The notes under the pieces are model-generated. The model worked only from the letters and a program-made list of their open reading frames with translations. It was not told the DNA's origin and made no database searches. Source: Gemmatimonadota bacterium (GTDB lineage: Bacteria; Gemmatimonadota; Gemmatimonadetes; Gemmatimonadales; GWC2-71-9). From it: a stretch of 39,126 nt of DNA. Positions 16,361-24,224 of the stretch are shown piece after piece. Position numbers and translations under genes: made by a program. Where the stretch lies: contig JAOTVV010000028.1 of the NCBI GenBank assembly GCA_029863245.1, positions 1 through 39,126 of the forward strand, in the 5' to 3' direction. The first letter of the stretch is position 1. Each line of letters starts with the position of its first letter.

Positions 16361-17167
16361 CTACTCGCGCCACCTCGCGTCGATCTCGGCCCGGACGTCC
16401 CGCACGCCCGGGATCTGCCGCGCCAGCTCCTCCACCCGAGTCGCCTCGACCAGGTGACGCACATTCGCGGTGATGGTGACCACCCCGTCCACCGTCTCGA
16501 TTCCGATCCTCTCGTCGGAGATCGCGGACTCCAGCCCCACTCTCGCCCGCAGCTGACTGGTCAATGCCAGGTCGTCCATCATCCGCTGCGATTCCGGCGT
16601 GGTCCGGAAATCGCGATCGGCCACCTGCGCGATGAGTGCTGCGGCACCGGCAATCGGGACGCGCTCGAGATTCACCACGAGATCGTAGGTGGACAGATCG
16701 TTGGCGTCGACTCCGTGCACCCACTTGAGCCACGTGTTCCGCTCCCGATCCATGTCGGCGATGTACTGAATGGACTTCTCCCTCGAGAGCTCGCAGCGCT
16801 CCATGACCGCGCGTATGCGGAATTCCATGTCGGCGACGACGCGTACGCGGAGGTGGTGTGGAATGCCTTTCAGCAGCACGTGTCCCGCCTCTCCGTGGTA
16901 CACGAGGTTGTCCTCTCGGGCCACGTTGGCGAGGACAGCCTGCGCACAGGCGATGTAGTGCAGCCTCTTGACGCCTCGGCCTTCCAGAAACCCGGGCCGA
17001 TGCATGAGTGCCGATTCCAACTGGCTCTGCGACAGGCCGAACTCCTTCACGGTCCCCCCCAGCACCTCCTCCCGAGAGAAGATCCGATACCCGAGATCGT
17101 CCGCCAGACGCTGCGCAAGCGCCTCGACGCCCCCGTACGAGCCTCTGGTAATGGTGATGATCGCCAT
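16361..17167 (-). CDS. cytidylate-kinase-like protein fused to a BON domain
   Basis: 268 residues. MAIITITRGSYGGVEALAQRLADDLG with FSREEV is the opening of the cytidylate-kinase-like family (nucleotide kinase fold), but the P-loop lacks a normal GxxGxGK[ST], so phosphotransfer is doubtful. The middle keeps HYIACAQAVLANVAREDNLVYHGEAGHVLL and an RERNTWLKWVHG segment like the lid and LID-Arg regions. From about residue 200 a BON domain follows (IGIETVDGVVTITANVRH, VEELARQIPGVRDV), normally a phospholipid- or envelope-binding module. ATG 17167 has GGGGAGG seven bases upstream. Role unknown; possibly a nucleotide-sensing protein rather than an enzyme. Confidence 0.75.
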   Translation of the reverse strand: MAIITITRGSYGGVEALAQRLADDLGYRIFSREEVLGGTVKEFGLSQSQLESALMHRPGFLEGRGVKRLHYIACAQAVLANVAREDNLVYHGEAGHVLLKGIPHHLRVRVVADMEFRIRAVMERCELSREKSIQYIADMDRERNTWLKWVHGVDANDLSTYDLVVNLERVPIAGAAALIAQVADRDFRTTPESQRMMDDLALTSQLRARVGLESAISDERIGIETVDGVVTITANVRHLVEATRVEELARQIPGVRDVRAEIDARWRE

Positions 17168-17288
17168 GACGGTCCTCCCCGAGCGGCCGGCTGAGGGCGG
17201 GTCGACATCCACCCCCCTTTATCAATACGGATGGGTCGCCGCGACGTCCAGAGCGGGCCGCGCCGGGCAAAACGAGCCGCGACAGGAC

Positions 17289-17318
17289 TTGCGTAGTGGC
17301 CCACCGATTTCCTATCGT
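17289..17318 (+). promoter_or_regulatory. candidate sigma-70-type promoter for the aminotransferase operon
   Basis: TTGCGT (17289-17294), an 18-base spacer and TATCGT (17313-17318), about 57 bases before the GTG start. Four of six bases match in each hexamer. This is the only plausible pair in the 208-bp divergent region; not proven. Confidence 0.4.
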
Positions 17319-17375
17319 GCCGGGACCCACACACCGTGCAGTTCACAGCGAGGGCCCTCCAACGGAGGCGTACCG

Positions 17376-18746
17376 GTGGTCGAGCGTTTCAAGCCCATTC
17401 GATTCTCCCGTGCCGGCGTTCGCGGACTCAAGGCGTCGGCAACCCTCTCCATCAACGATCGAGTCCGAGAGCTTTGGGGCGCGGGCCGGAACGTGTACCA
17501 ACTGGCGTTCGGCGAGTCCCGGTTTCCGGTCCACCCGAAGATCGCCGAGGCGTTGACGGCGAACGTCCAGAAGCGGAGCTACCTCCACCCCCTCGGCACC
17601 ACGGAGTTGCGCACGACCATCGCAGACTTCTATCGGCGGAAGTTCGACTTGGACGTGTCGACCGAGCAGGTGGCCGTCGGGCCAGGCAGCAAGTCCCTGA
17701 TCTTCGCGTCCTTGCTGGCCCTGGGAGAGGAACTGATCCTGCCGCAGCCGTCCTGGGTGTCGTATGCGCCGCAGGCCCACCTCCTGGGGAAGCCGGTCAT
17801 TTACGTACCGACGCGCCCGGAGACCAACTACGAGCTGGAGCAGGACGTGCTCGAGCACCGGATTCAGGAGTCCCGCCAAAACTGGGGGAACCCGGAAGTG
17901 TTCGTGGTGAACAGCCCCAAGAACCCGACCGGAACGGTTATGCGACCGCAGAAGGTGGAAGCGCTCGCGGAGTTCGCGCGGGAGCACGAGCTGATGGTAC
18001 TGAGCGACGAGATCTACGCGCTGACGGCATTCGGCTCCACCCCGCACGTCTCGATCGCCCGCTTCTACCCCGAAGGTTCCATCGTCTTCGGCGGACTGAG
18101 CAAGCATCTGAGCCTCGGCGGCTGGCGGTTCGGCGTCGCGATCCTGCCGAGCGAGAGGGGCGGGCGAGCGCTCACCCACGCGATCGAGAACATCGCCTCC
18201 AACATCTGGACCTGCGTCACGGCCCCGGTGCAGTATGCGGCCCAGGTGGCCTATGCTGGAGACCCCGACGTGGACGGCTACGTCGATCTCTGCACCCGCA
18301 TGCACGGCATTCGGACCCTGTTCCTCTACCACGCGCTGAAGCGGCTCAAGATCCCCTGTGCGGAACCCGCGGGCGCCTTCTACATCTTCCCGTCGTTCGA
18401 GAGGTGGCGGGAGCCCCTGGCGGCGCGCGGGGTGCACAACGACGAGGATCTGGCGCTCCACCTCCTGGACCGCTACGAGATCGCGACCCTCCCGGGCTCA
18501 GCCTTCCATTCCGCCCAAGACCTGACCCTCAGGCTCTCATCGAGCTACATCGACGCCGCCACCGACGAGCGTGCCGAGGCGCTTCCCGCCGCGTTCCGCC
18601 GGGACCCCGATCCGGAACGCTTCATTCGGGACCACCACCCGCGTCTGCAGCAGGTGGCGGAACGGTTCGGGGAATTCATCGCCGATCTCGAAAACGGCAC
18701 CCAGCGAGCACGGTCGGGCGCCCGCACCGCCGTGTCCGCACGGTAG
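17376..18746 (+). CDS. PLP-dependent class I/II aminotransferase
   Basis: 456 residues. GTG 17376 is chosen because GGAGG lies seven bases upstream and the product then starts directly before the fold ([18 protein letters not shown]). Fold-type I features: [12 protein letters not shown] near the start, [11 protein letters not shown] cofactor loop, [22 protein letters not shown] and the Schiff-base Lys in [15 protein letters not shown], with Arg in [11 protein letters not shown] for the substrate carboxylate. It should exchange an amino group between an amino acid and a keto acid in the cytosol; the substrate cannot be read from sequence. The C-terminal 60 residues after the fold are an extension. 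The next gene starts one base after its stop, so it heads an operon with a thiolase and a CoA-transferase. Confidence 0.88.
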   Translation: MVERFKPIRFSRAGVRGLKASATLSINDRVRELWGAGRNVYQLAFGESRFPVHPKIAEALTANVQKRSYLHPLGTTELRTTIADFYRRKFDLDVSTEQVAVGPGSKSLIFASLLALGEELILPQPSWVSYAPQAHLLGKPVIYVPTRPETNYELEQDVLEHRIQESRQNWGNPEVFVVNSPKNPTGTVMRPQKVEALAEFAREHELMVLSDEIYALTAFGSTPHVSIARFYPEGSIVFGGLSKHLSLGGWRFGVAILPSERGGRALTHAIENIASNIWTCVTAPVQYAAQVAYAGDPDVDGYVDLCTRMHGIRTLFLYHALKRLKIPCAEPAGAFYIFPSFERWREPLAARGVHNDEDLALHLLDRYEIATLPGSAFHSAQDLTLRLSSSYIDAATDERAEALPAAFRRDPDPERFIRDHHPRLQQVAERFGEFIADLENGTQRARSGARTAVSAR

Positions 18747-18747
18747 T

Positions 18748-19992
18748 ATGCGCGACGTCGTGATCGTGGGCGCCGTCCGGTCCCCCATCGGACGGCACAA
18801 CGGCAGCCTCTCCAGCGTGCGGCCGGACGACCTGTTGGCCGAGGTGCTGAAGGGGCTCGTGGAACGCGTGGGGATTGACCCCGCGCTCATCGACGATGTG
18901 TATGCCGGCTGCGGTAACCAGGCCGGCGAGGACAACCGCGACGTGGCCCGCATGGCCGTCTTGCTCGCCGGGTGGCCCGTCGAAGTGCCGGGCGTCACAA
19001 TCAACCGGAACTGCTCCTCGGCACTCGAGGCGGTGAACCAGGCTGCCAAGGCGATCATCGCCGGTGAGGGGGACGTGTTCGTGGGCGCAGGGGTCGAGAG
19101 CATGAGCCGGGCACCCTGGGCCATCCCCAAGCCCGAGCGCGGTCAGCCCGTCGGCCACTGGAAGATGTGGGACACCACGGTGGGGTGGCGCTTCGACAAC
19201 CCGCGGATGCACGCCCGATACCCAATCGTGGGCTTGGGCGAGACAGCGGAGACCATCGCCGACGAGATGAAGATCTCCAGAGCGGACCAAGACGCGTTTT
19301 CTCTGGAGAGCCACCGGCGCGCCGTAGAAGCGATCAACGCCGGGAGATTCCACGACGAGATCGTTCCCATCCCCGTCCCGCAACGGAAGGGCGACCCCAT
19401 TGTGGTCGACACCGACGAGCATCCCCGCTACCGCGTGGACAACGGCCGGCTCGTCCTCGACACGAGCACGGAGCAGCTCGGGACGCTCCGACCGGCCTTT
19501 CGCAAGGACGGCACCGTGACCGCGGGCAACTCGAGCGGCATCAACGACGGTGCCGCGGCACTCCTGCTCATGAGTGCCGAGAAAGCGAAGGCCCTCGGCC
19601 TTGTGCCGATGGCCCGCTGGCTCGGCTCCGCCGTGGCAGGCGTGGACCCGGGCGTCATGGGCTACGGCCCGGTACCCGCCACCGAGAAGCTGCTCGCGCG
19701 TCTCGGCATCGCCCTGGACCAGATCGGGCTCGTGGAGTTGAACGAGGCATTCGCCGCCCAGTCGCTTGGCGTGATGCGTCGGCTCGGCCTGCGTCATGAG
19801 ATCACGAACGTGAACGGGGGTGCCATCGCGCTCGGCCACCCCACCGGCTGCTCCGGCGCGCGCATCCTGGCAACACTGCTCCACGAGATGAAGCGGCGTG
19901 CGCCGCAGGAATCGCGGCCGTACTACGGGCTCGCCACCCTCTGCGTAGGTGTCGGGATGGGGGTGTCGACGGTGGTGGAGTGGATAGGGTGA
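18748..19992 (+). CDS. thiolase-family acetyl-CoA acyltransferase
   Basis: 414 residues, full thiolase length. Nucleophile Cys89 in [37 protein letters not shown], the His in [19 protein letters not shown] and the second Cys in TLCVGVGMG are all present. It cleaves 3-ketoacyl-CoA with CoA, or condenses two acyl-CoA, in the cytosol. The start ATG lies one base after the aminotransferase stop, so translation is probably coupled. The residues [17 protein letters not shown] in the loop domain resemble degradative acyltransferases (FadA/PcaF group) more than PhbA, but the substrate is not certain. Followed at once by repeat site C. Confidence 0.92.
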   Translation: MRDVVIVGAVRSPIGRHNGSLSSVRPDDLLAEVLKGLVERVGIDPALIDDVYAGCGNQAGEDNRDVARMAVLLAGWPVEVPGVTINRNCSSALEAVNQAAKAIIAGEGDVFVGAGVESMSRAPWAIPKPERGQPVGHWKMWDTTVGWRFDNPRMHARYPIVGLGETAETIADEMKISRADQDAFSLESHRRAVEAINAGRFHDEIVPIPVPQRKGDPIVVDTDEHPRYRVDNGRLVLDTSTEQLGTLRPAFRKDGTVTAGNSSGINDGAAALLLMSAEKAKALGLVPMARWLGSAVAGVDPGVMGYGPVPATEKLLARLGIALDQIGLVELNEAFAAQSLGVMRRLGLRHEITNVNGGAIALGHPTGCSGARILATLLHEMKRRAPQESRPYYGLATLCVGVGMGVSTVVEWIG

Positions 19993-19997
19993 TTGAT

Positions 19998-20032
19998 GGG
20001 TGCAGCGAACAGCGTGTAGCGTACAGGGGGGG
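19998..20032 (+). repeat. heptamer tandem repeat, site C
   Basis: Five 7-bp units starting five bases after the thiolase stop: GGGTGCA, GCGAACA, GCGTGTA, GCGTACA, GGGGGGG. Same consensus GSGTRCA and same placement (just 3' of a stop, on the coding strand) as sites A and B. The final G-run lies where the ribosome site of the CoA-transferase gene should be. Confidence 0.8.
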
Positions 20033-20037
20033 CGAGG

Positions 20038-21288
20038 GTGGAGACAAAGGGGGGCCTGGTGTCAGGTGATGTCGAGCGTCCGCTGACGGGAATCCGAGTG
20101 ATGGGGCTGGAGCAGTACATGAGCGGGCCCTACTGCACCATGCTCCTTGCCGATGCCGGGGCCGAGGTGATCAAAATCGAGCGACCGGGCAAGGGCGATC
20201 CCCGGCGATCGATCCCGCCGTTCGCCAAGCGCAGCAGCGGCAAGAAGGCCTTCGGCTACATGGCCTACAACCGCAACAAGAAGAGCCTCGCGCTCAACGT
20301 GCAGAGCGAGGCCGGTCAGGAGATTGTCCGCAGGCTGGCCGGGGTGGCGGACGTGGTGGTCGAGAACCTCCGCCCCGGCGCCATGGACCGCATCGGGCTC
20401 GGCTATGAGGGTCTCCGCACGGTGAATCCCCGGATCATCTACGCCATGATCTCCGGATTCGGCCGGCTGCCCGGGTATCGCAGCGACTACGCCAACCGTC
20501 CGGCCTTCGACATCGTGGCCGAAGCGATGAGCGGCGTCATGGACCTGATCGGGTTCGAGGACAAACCGCCCACGTTCACCCTCTACGGACTGGCCGACGT
20601 GTACTCCGGCATGATCGCCGCCTTCGGGATCATGCAGGCCCTGTTCATGCGCGAGCGAACCGGGACGGGGCAGATCGTGGACGTCTCCCTCACCGACAAC
20701 ATGTTGGCGCTCAACGAACGCATGGTGGCCCTCTACTCCGTGACGGGAAAAGAGCCCAAGCGCGGCAAGCTCGAGCATCTCTGGCCGCGTGGAGCATTCA
20801 AGTGCTCGGACGGGTATGTCGCGCTCAACGTCCCGGACGACATCGTGTGGGGCCGCCTCGCGACCGCCGTGGGCCGCCCGGACCTGATCGACGACCCTCG
20901 CAGCCGCGACGGGACCAGCCGTGCCGAAAACGCGACGCTCCTGCAACCGATCATCGAGGGATGGATGGCGGACAAGACGCGGCAGGAGGTCGTGGATACG
21001 CTCAACGAGGCGGGCATGCCCACCGGGCCCGTGTACACGGCCAAGGACATCTTCGCCGATCCCCACTTCCGCACCCGTGACATGCTGGTCGACATCGACG
21101 ACCCCGAGGTTGGCAGCTACACGTTCGCGCGGTCCACGCCGCACTTGTCGTCGGCGCCCGCGATCGCGCGGAATCCCGCGCCGGCCCTCGGTCAACACAC
21201 GCGGGAGGTTCTAGAGGATCTGCTCGGGTACTCCGCCGCGGAGGTCGATCGGCTCGCGGCGGAGCAGGTGGTGGGATTGCCAGACTGA
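20038..21288 (+). CDS. CaiB/BaiF family (type III) CoA-transferase
   Basis: 416 residues. Typical opening IRVMGLEQYMSGPYCTMLLA with DAGAEVIKIERPGKGD, then LALNVQSEAGQEIVRRL, NLRPGAMDRIGLGY and the catalytic Asp in RPAFDIVAEAMSGVMD. The late segments GRGKLEHLWPRGAF-like and AGMPTGPVYTAKDIFADPHF complete the two interlaced domains. It moves CoA between a free acid and an acyl-CoA, activating a carboxylic acid without ATP. Two starts are possible: GTG 20038 just after the repeat, and GTG 20059 with AAGGGGGG four bases upstream. Together with the thiolase and aminotransferase it suggests breakdown of an amino acid or branched acid via CoA esters. Confidence 0.92.
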   Translation: METKGGLVSGDVERPLTGIRVMGLEQYMSGPYCTMLLADAGAEVIKIERPGKGDPRRSIPPFAKRSSGKKAFGYMAYNRNKKSLALNVQSEAGQEIVRRLAGVADVVVENLRPGAMDRIGLGYEGLRTVNPRIIYAMISGFGRLPGYRSDYANRPAFDIVAEAMSGVMDLIGFEDKPPTFTLYGLADVYSGMIAAFGIMQALFMRERTGTGQIVDVSLTDNMLALNERMVALYSVTGKEPKRGKLEHLWPRGAFKCSDGYVALNVPDDIVWGRLATAVGRPDLIDDPRSRDGTSRAENATLLQPIIEGWMADKTRQEVVDTLNEAGMPTGPVYTAKDIFADPHFRTRDMLVDIDDPEVGSYTFARSTPHLSSAPAIARNPAPALGQHTREVLEDLLGYSAAEVDRLAAEQVVGLPD

Positions 21289-21341
21289 GCCAGCCGCCGG
21301 GGGCGTCCCGGATCGCCCCTGAGAAGAGAGAGCCACCGCGA

Positions 21342-21376
21342 AACCCCGTTCCGACTCATCGAGTCGGAACGGGGTT
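21342..21376. terminator. strong hairpin between converging CoA-transferase and lipoprotein genes
   Basis: Perfect 16-base inverted repeat AACCCCGTTCCGACTC / GAGTCGGAACGGGGTT with a 3-base loop (ATC). It stands alone between two converging stops and can serve both strands; on the minus strand TTTCGC follows. Confidence 0.85.
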
Positions 21377-21410
21377 CGCCATCCGCTTCCTGCGGCGAGA
21401 AGGCTCCGCC

Positions 21411-22097
21411 CTATTGCACCACGATAGGCTCGACGGTGCGTCGGAGCTCGAGTTGGAGCCGCGATCCCGAGAGCCCGCCGGCAATCGTCACTTGATTGTC
21501 GCGCCTGACGCGGATCCGCTCGTCGGTTCGCACGCGAACGTCCACTGCCGGGATGATGTGGCTCCCGGTATCCAAGATGTCCTGGACTTCGTACTCCCTG
21601 GACTCCACGTCGGCCCGGAATGCCTCGGCGGGCCGGGTCCACGTCACGGTCAGCGGCTGGCTCGCCGGCACCACCGTGGCCATCGTCGGGCTCTGAATCG
21701 TGTGGATCCCGATCCCGCCAACGACGACGTTCTCCACTCGATCGGCACCCGCCACCACATCGAGCCGGTAGTCACCGGCGCCAAATCCGTTGACCCTAGC
21801 AGTGTAATCCCCGGTACCTTGGCCGCTCTCGAACAGAGTCGTGGTTCCGAGCGTGCCGTTCCGGATGGTCACCATCGCGCCAGACACTGGCTGGCCCTGG
21901 GCGTTTCGGACCTGCACGTCCATGTCGGTGACGATGCCGCCCGATACGTCCTGGCCGTCGATGTCGGCCGTGACGCTGAGCGTGCCGGTCCCGGTCCCCG
22001 GATCGTTCCGGTCGACGGCCGGGCCCGAGGAGTCGCCGCAGGCCACCATCAAGGCCAGGGCGGTCGATAGCAGAACGTATGCTCGTTGCTTTTGCAT
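21411..22097 (-). CDS. hypothetical lipoprotein with Ig-like/carboxypeptidase-regulatory repeat
   Basis: 228 residues. ATG 22097 has GGAGGGAAGG upstream; the signal ends at lipobox LMVACG, Cys20. A short Gly/Thr linker precedes a beta-sandwich region (LSVTADIDGQDVSGGIVTDMD, VRNAQGQPVSGAMVTIRNG), the pattern of bacterial Ig-like or carboxypeptidase-regulatory-like domains. A Fn3-like stretch follows (ASQPLTVTWTRPAEAFRADV). It is likely anchored in the outer membrane and works by binding. It lies 74 bp downstream of the other lipoprotein gene, same strand, ahead of the terminator at 21342-21376, so the two form an operon. No specific family recognised. Confidence 0.7.
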   Translation of the reverse strand: MQKQRAYVLLSTALALMVACGDSSGPAVDRNDPGTGTGTLSVTADIDGQDVSGGIVTDMDVQVRNAQGQPVSGAMVTIRNGTLGTTTLFESGQGTGDYTARVNGFGAGDYRLDVVAGADRVENVVVGGIGIHTIQSPTMATVVPASQPLTVTWTRPAEAFRADVESREYEVQDILDTGSHIIPAVDVRVRTDERIRVRRDNQVTIAGGLSGSRLQLELRRTVEPIVVQ

Positions 22098-22171
22098 GAT
22101 CCTTCCCTCCCGCACGAAGCCGGACACCCGCAAGGGGAGCGTCCGGCCGCTCGTGTCGTTTTCGGTTCAGG

Positions 22172-22981
22172 TCAGTCGTCGATCTCGATCTCCCACCCGT
22201 CTTCCATCTCCAGCTCGAATTCCACTAGCTGGCCCTGCAGGGCCGAGAGGTCCCACACCGTCCCGTCGCCGCGGGCGAACCAGCGGGCCGGATCAAGCCT
22301 GACCACGATCTCGCTGTCGGTGGCAGTGTCAAACGCCGGGTTGAGGTCCAGCTCGACCTCGATCTCGGCCTCGAAATAGGTCTCGAAGGGGACCGGGTTA
22401 CCGAACGACCCATCCGCGTTCTTCACCGCGAACGTGCCGACCACGACCATGCTCGCTTTGGGCAACCACTTGGGGAAGCGCGGCAGGATTTCGTTGTCGA
22501 ACATGTCCTGGATCAGCTGCGCGTCGGCTAGATCTTCGTCGTCGTCGTCGTCGACTTCGGCGTCGCCGACCTCGAACTCGAGCTCGTCAAACACGCCCTC
22601 GGCCTGGGTAACGGCCACGCTGACATCGCTGCCGTTCACCGGCACCTGGATGAACAGATACCGGAGCTCAAAATCAGGGCACTCGACCTCGACGACGTCG
22701 TCGTCGCAGTCACCGGTCTCGACCGGCTCCAACTCGAGTTCCTCGACGATCACCCAGATGTCGGTGATCGTGAGGCGTCCATTGGACCCTTCGAGCGTGA
22801 TCTCCTGTGCCGCGGCGCCCGACAGGCTGGCGCCCGGGGCAGCCATCGGGCCGGTAGCCGACGCCAATGGCGTGGTACCGAACCGGATAGCGACCGTCGA
22901 TCCGGGGCCGCCGTCGCCGCAACCTGCCCAGAGGGCCACACCGGCCAGGAGCGCCGTGAGACTCAGGGTACGCTTCATCAT
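22172..22981 (-). CDS. hypothetical acidic lipoprotein
   Basis: 269 residues. Double ATG at 22981; GGGAGG lies six bases before it. Signal peptide with lipobox LWAGC, Cys21. The mature part is very acidic: ETGDCDDDVVEVECPD with a Cys pair, GDAEVDDDDDEDLADAQ in the middle and a C-terminus EMEDGWEIEIDD. Beta-rich around the acidic runs. The Asp runs could bind calcium or other cations, but no canonical EF-hand or DxDxDG repeat is present. No known family recognised. First gene of the two-lipoprotein operon, divergent from the MBL-fold gene, with a CRP-type palindrome 144 bp upstream. Confidence 0.7.
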   Translation of the reverse strand: MMKRTLSLTALLAGVALWAGCGDGGPGSTVAIRFGTTPLASATGPMAAPGASLSGAAAQEITLEGSNGRLTITDIWVIVEELELEPVETGDCDDDVVEVECPDFELRYLFIQVPVNGSDVSVAVTQAEGVFDELEFEVGDAEVDDDDDEDLADAQLIQDMFDNEILPRFPKWLPKASMVVVGTFAVKNADGSFGNPVPFETYFEAEIEVELDLNPAFDTATDSEIVVRLDPARWFARGDGTVWDLSALQGQLVEFELEMEDGWEIEIDD

Positions 22982-23281
22982 GGAGTACCTCCCACAGAGA
23001 GTTTCAATCCAGTCGCGCAGTTCCACCGCGCTGCACGCCGGCGAGAAGGTCGCAGGATCGATGCCGAGGGTCAGGAACCACGAAGACGAGACACAACTAT
23101 TTATGCAATAACGCCTTACAGCACTGTGATATGGCTCACACCATGCTCTGGTCCGCACCAAAACGAGGCGGGGTGCTCCATCCTGTATCACCGGCCGGCG
23201 CGCCGCTGCCGGGTGCCGGGCACCGGAACGACCGACTAGGTTGCTGGATCCCGTTCTCCCCACAGACTCGAGGAGCCCATC
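22982..23281. promoter_or_regulatory. 300-bp divergent regulatory region
   Basis: No gene. It separates the acidic lipoprotein (-) from the MBL-fold hydrolase (+). The AT-richest part of the neighbourhood (about 23085-23125) lies next to the palindrome at 23125-23140. On the minus strand CATAAA (23105 to 23100) could be a -10 box, which would place the palindrome centre about 40 bases upstream of a start near 23093, the class II activator position. Confidence 0.45.
23125..23140. promoter_or_regulatory. CRP/FNR-family operator, TGTGA-N6-TCACA
   Basis: Exact inverted repeat TGTGA TATGGC TCACA, identical to the core consensus of CRP-type cAMP-receptor proteins. It is almost exactly midway between the two divergent start codons (142 and 144 bp). 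Which member of the CRP/FNR superfamily binds it here is unknown. Confidence 0.6.
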
Positions 23282-24172
23282 ATGCGGATCACTTCCGCCA
23301 TCGTCCTGTCACTCGGCGCGGCCGCGGCGCCGGCGTTCGCCCAGCAGGATGTTCAGATCCAGACCGTCGCCGTCGCGCCCGGCGTCCACATGCTCGTTGG
23401 CAGCGGCGGCAACATCGGGGTCTCGTCCGGCCCGGACGGCGTGTTCGTGATCGACGACCAGTACGCGCCGCTCACCGAGAAGATCGTGGCCGCCATCCGC
23501 GGGTTCAGCGACCGGCCCATCCGGTTCGTGGTGAACACGCACTGGCACTTCGATCACGTGGGTGGCAACGAGAACCTGGGCAAGATGGGCGCGCTCATCG
23601 TGGCCCACGACAATGTGCGGGAGCGCATGAGCGTCGAGCAGGTGATGGAGGCGCTCGGCCAAACCGTCCCGCCGTCACCCGATCAGGCCCTGCCGGTCGT
23701 GACCTTCAGCGAGGCCGTCACGTTTCATCTGAACGGGGACGAGCTCAACGTGTTCCACGTGCCGCACGCGCACACGGATGGCGATGCCATCATTCGCTTC
23801 CGCACCGCCAACGTTGTGCACATGGGCGACACGTTCTTCAACGGGCTCTACCCGTTCATCGACCTCGGGAGTGGGGGGAACGTACGCGGGATAATCGCGG
23901 CCGCGGATGCGGCGCTGGCGATCACCGATGCCGCCACGAAGATCATCCCGGGCCACGGACCACTCGCGTCGCGGGCGGACCTCGAGCGCTACCGCGCGCT
24001 GCTGGTCACCGCGCGAGACCGCGTGGCCGCAGCCATCGCCAAGGGACACACGCTGGACCAGATCAAAGCCGCCAAGCCCATGGCCGAGTACGACGAGGCG
24101 TGGGGCGGGGCGTTCATCAACCCCGAACAGTTTATCGAGTTCGTATACCGGAGCTTGGAGGCGACGCGCTAG
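23282..24172 (+). CDS. exported MBL-fold metallo-hydrolase
   Basis: 296 residues. Signal peptide SAIVLSLGAAAAPAFAQ, probably cut after Ala20. The core carries the zinc motif THWHFDHVGG (His87, His89, Asp91, His92), a second His in HVPHAHTDGDAI, the bridging Asp in VVHMGDTFFNG and the last His in IIPGHGPLAS, so both metal sites are complete. Periplasmic relatives include beta-lactamase-like and quinoprotein-relay-like hydrolases; the pattern does not single out a true beta-lactamase. GAGGAG six bases before ATG supports the start. Alone on the plus strand, with the CRP-type palindrome 142 bp upstream. Confidence 0.9.
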   Translation: MRITSAIVLSLGAAAAPAFAQQDVQIQTVAVAPGVHMLVGSGGNIGVSSGPDGVFVIDDQYAPLTEKIVAAIRGFSDRPIRFVVNTHWHFDHVGGNENLGKMGALIVAHDNVRERMSVEQVMEALGQTVPPSPDQALPVVTFSEAVTFHLNGDELNVFHVPHAHTDGDAIIRFRTANVVHMGDTFFNGLYPFIDLGSGGNVRGIIAAADAALAITDAATKIIPGHGPLASRADLERYRALLVTARDRVAAAIAKGHTLDQIKAAKPMAEYDEAWGGAFINPEQFIEFVYRSLEATR

Positions 24173-24224
24173 AGAAAGGCAGTTCAGGGCGGGCGCGCGG
24201 CCGGGCGTCCCCGCCTCCCTCTCT

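Noticed and set aside
17336..18763. 475-codon open frame overlapping the aminotransferase in another frame
   Set aside because: Same-strand shadow with Arg/Gly/Pro-rich composition; the aminotransferase motifs are in the other frame.
23282..24172. MBL-fold protein as a resistance beta-lactamase
   Set aside because: Zinc motifs are shared by many hydrolases; nothing specific to B1 or B3 beta-lactamases beyond the metal ligands and signal peptide.
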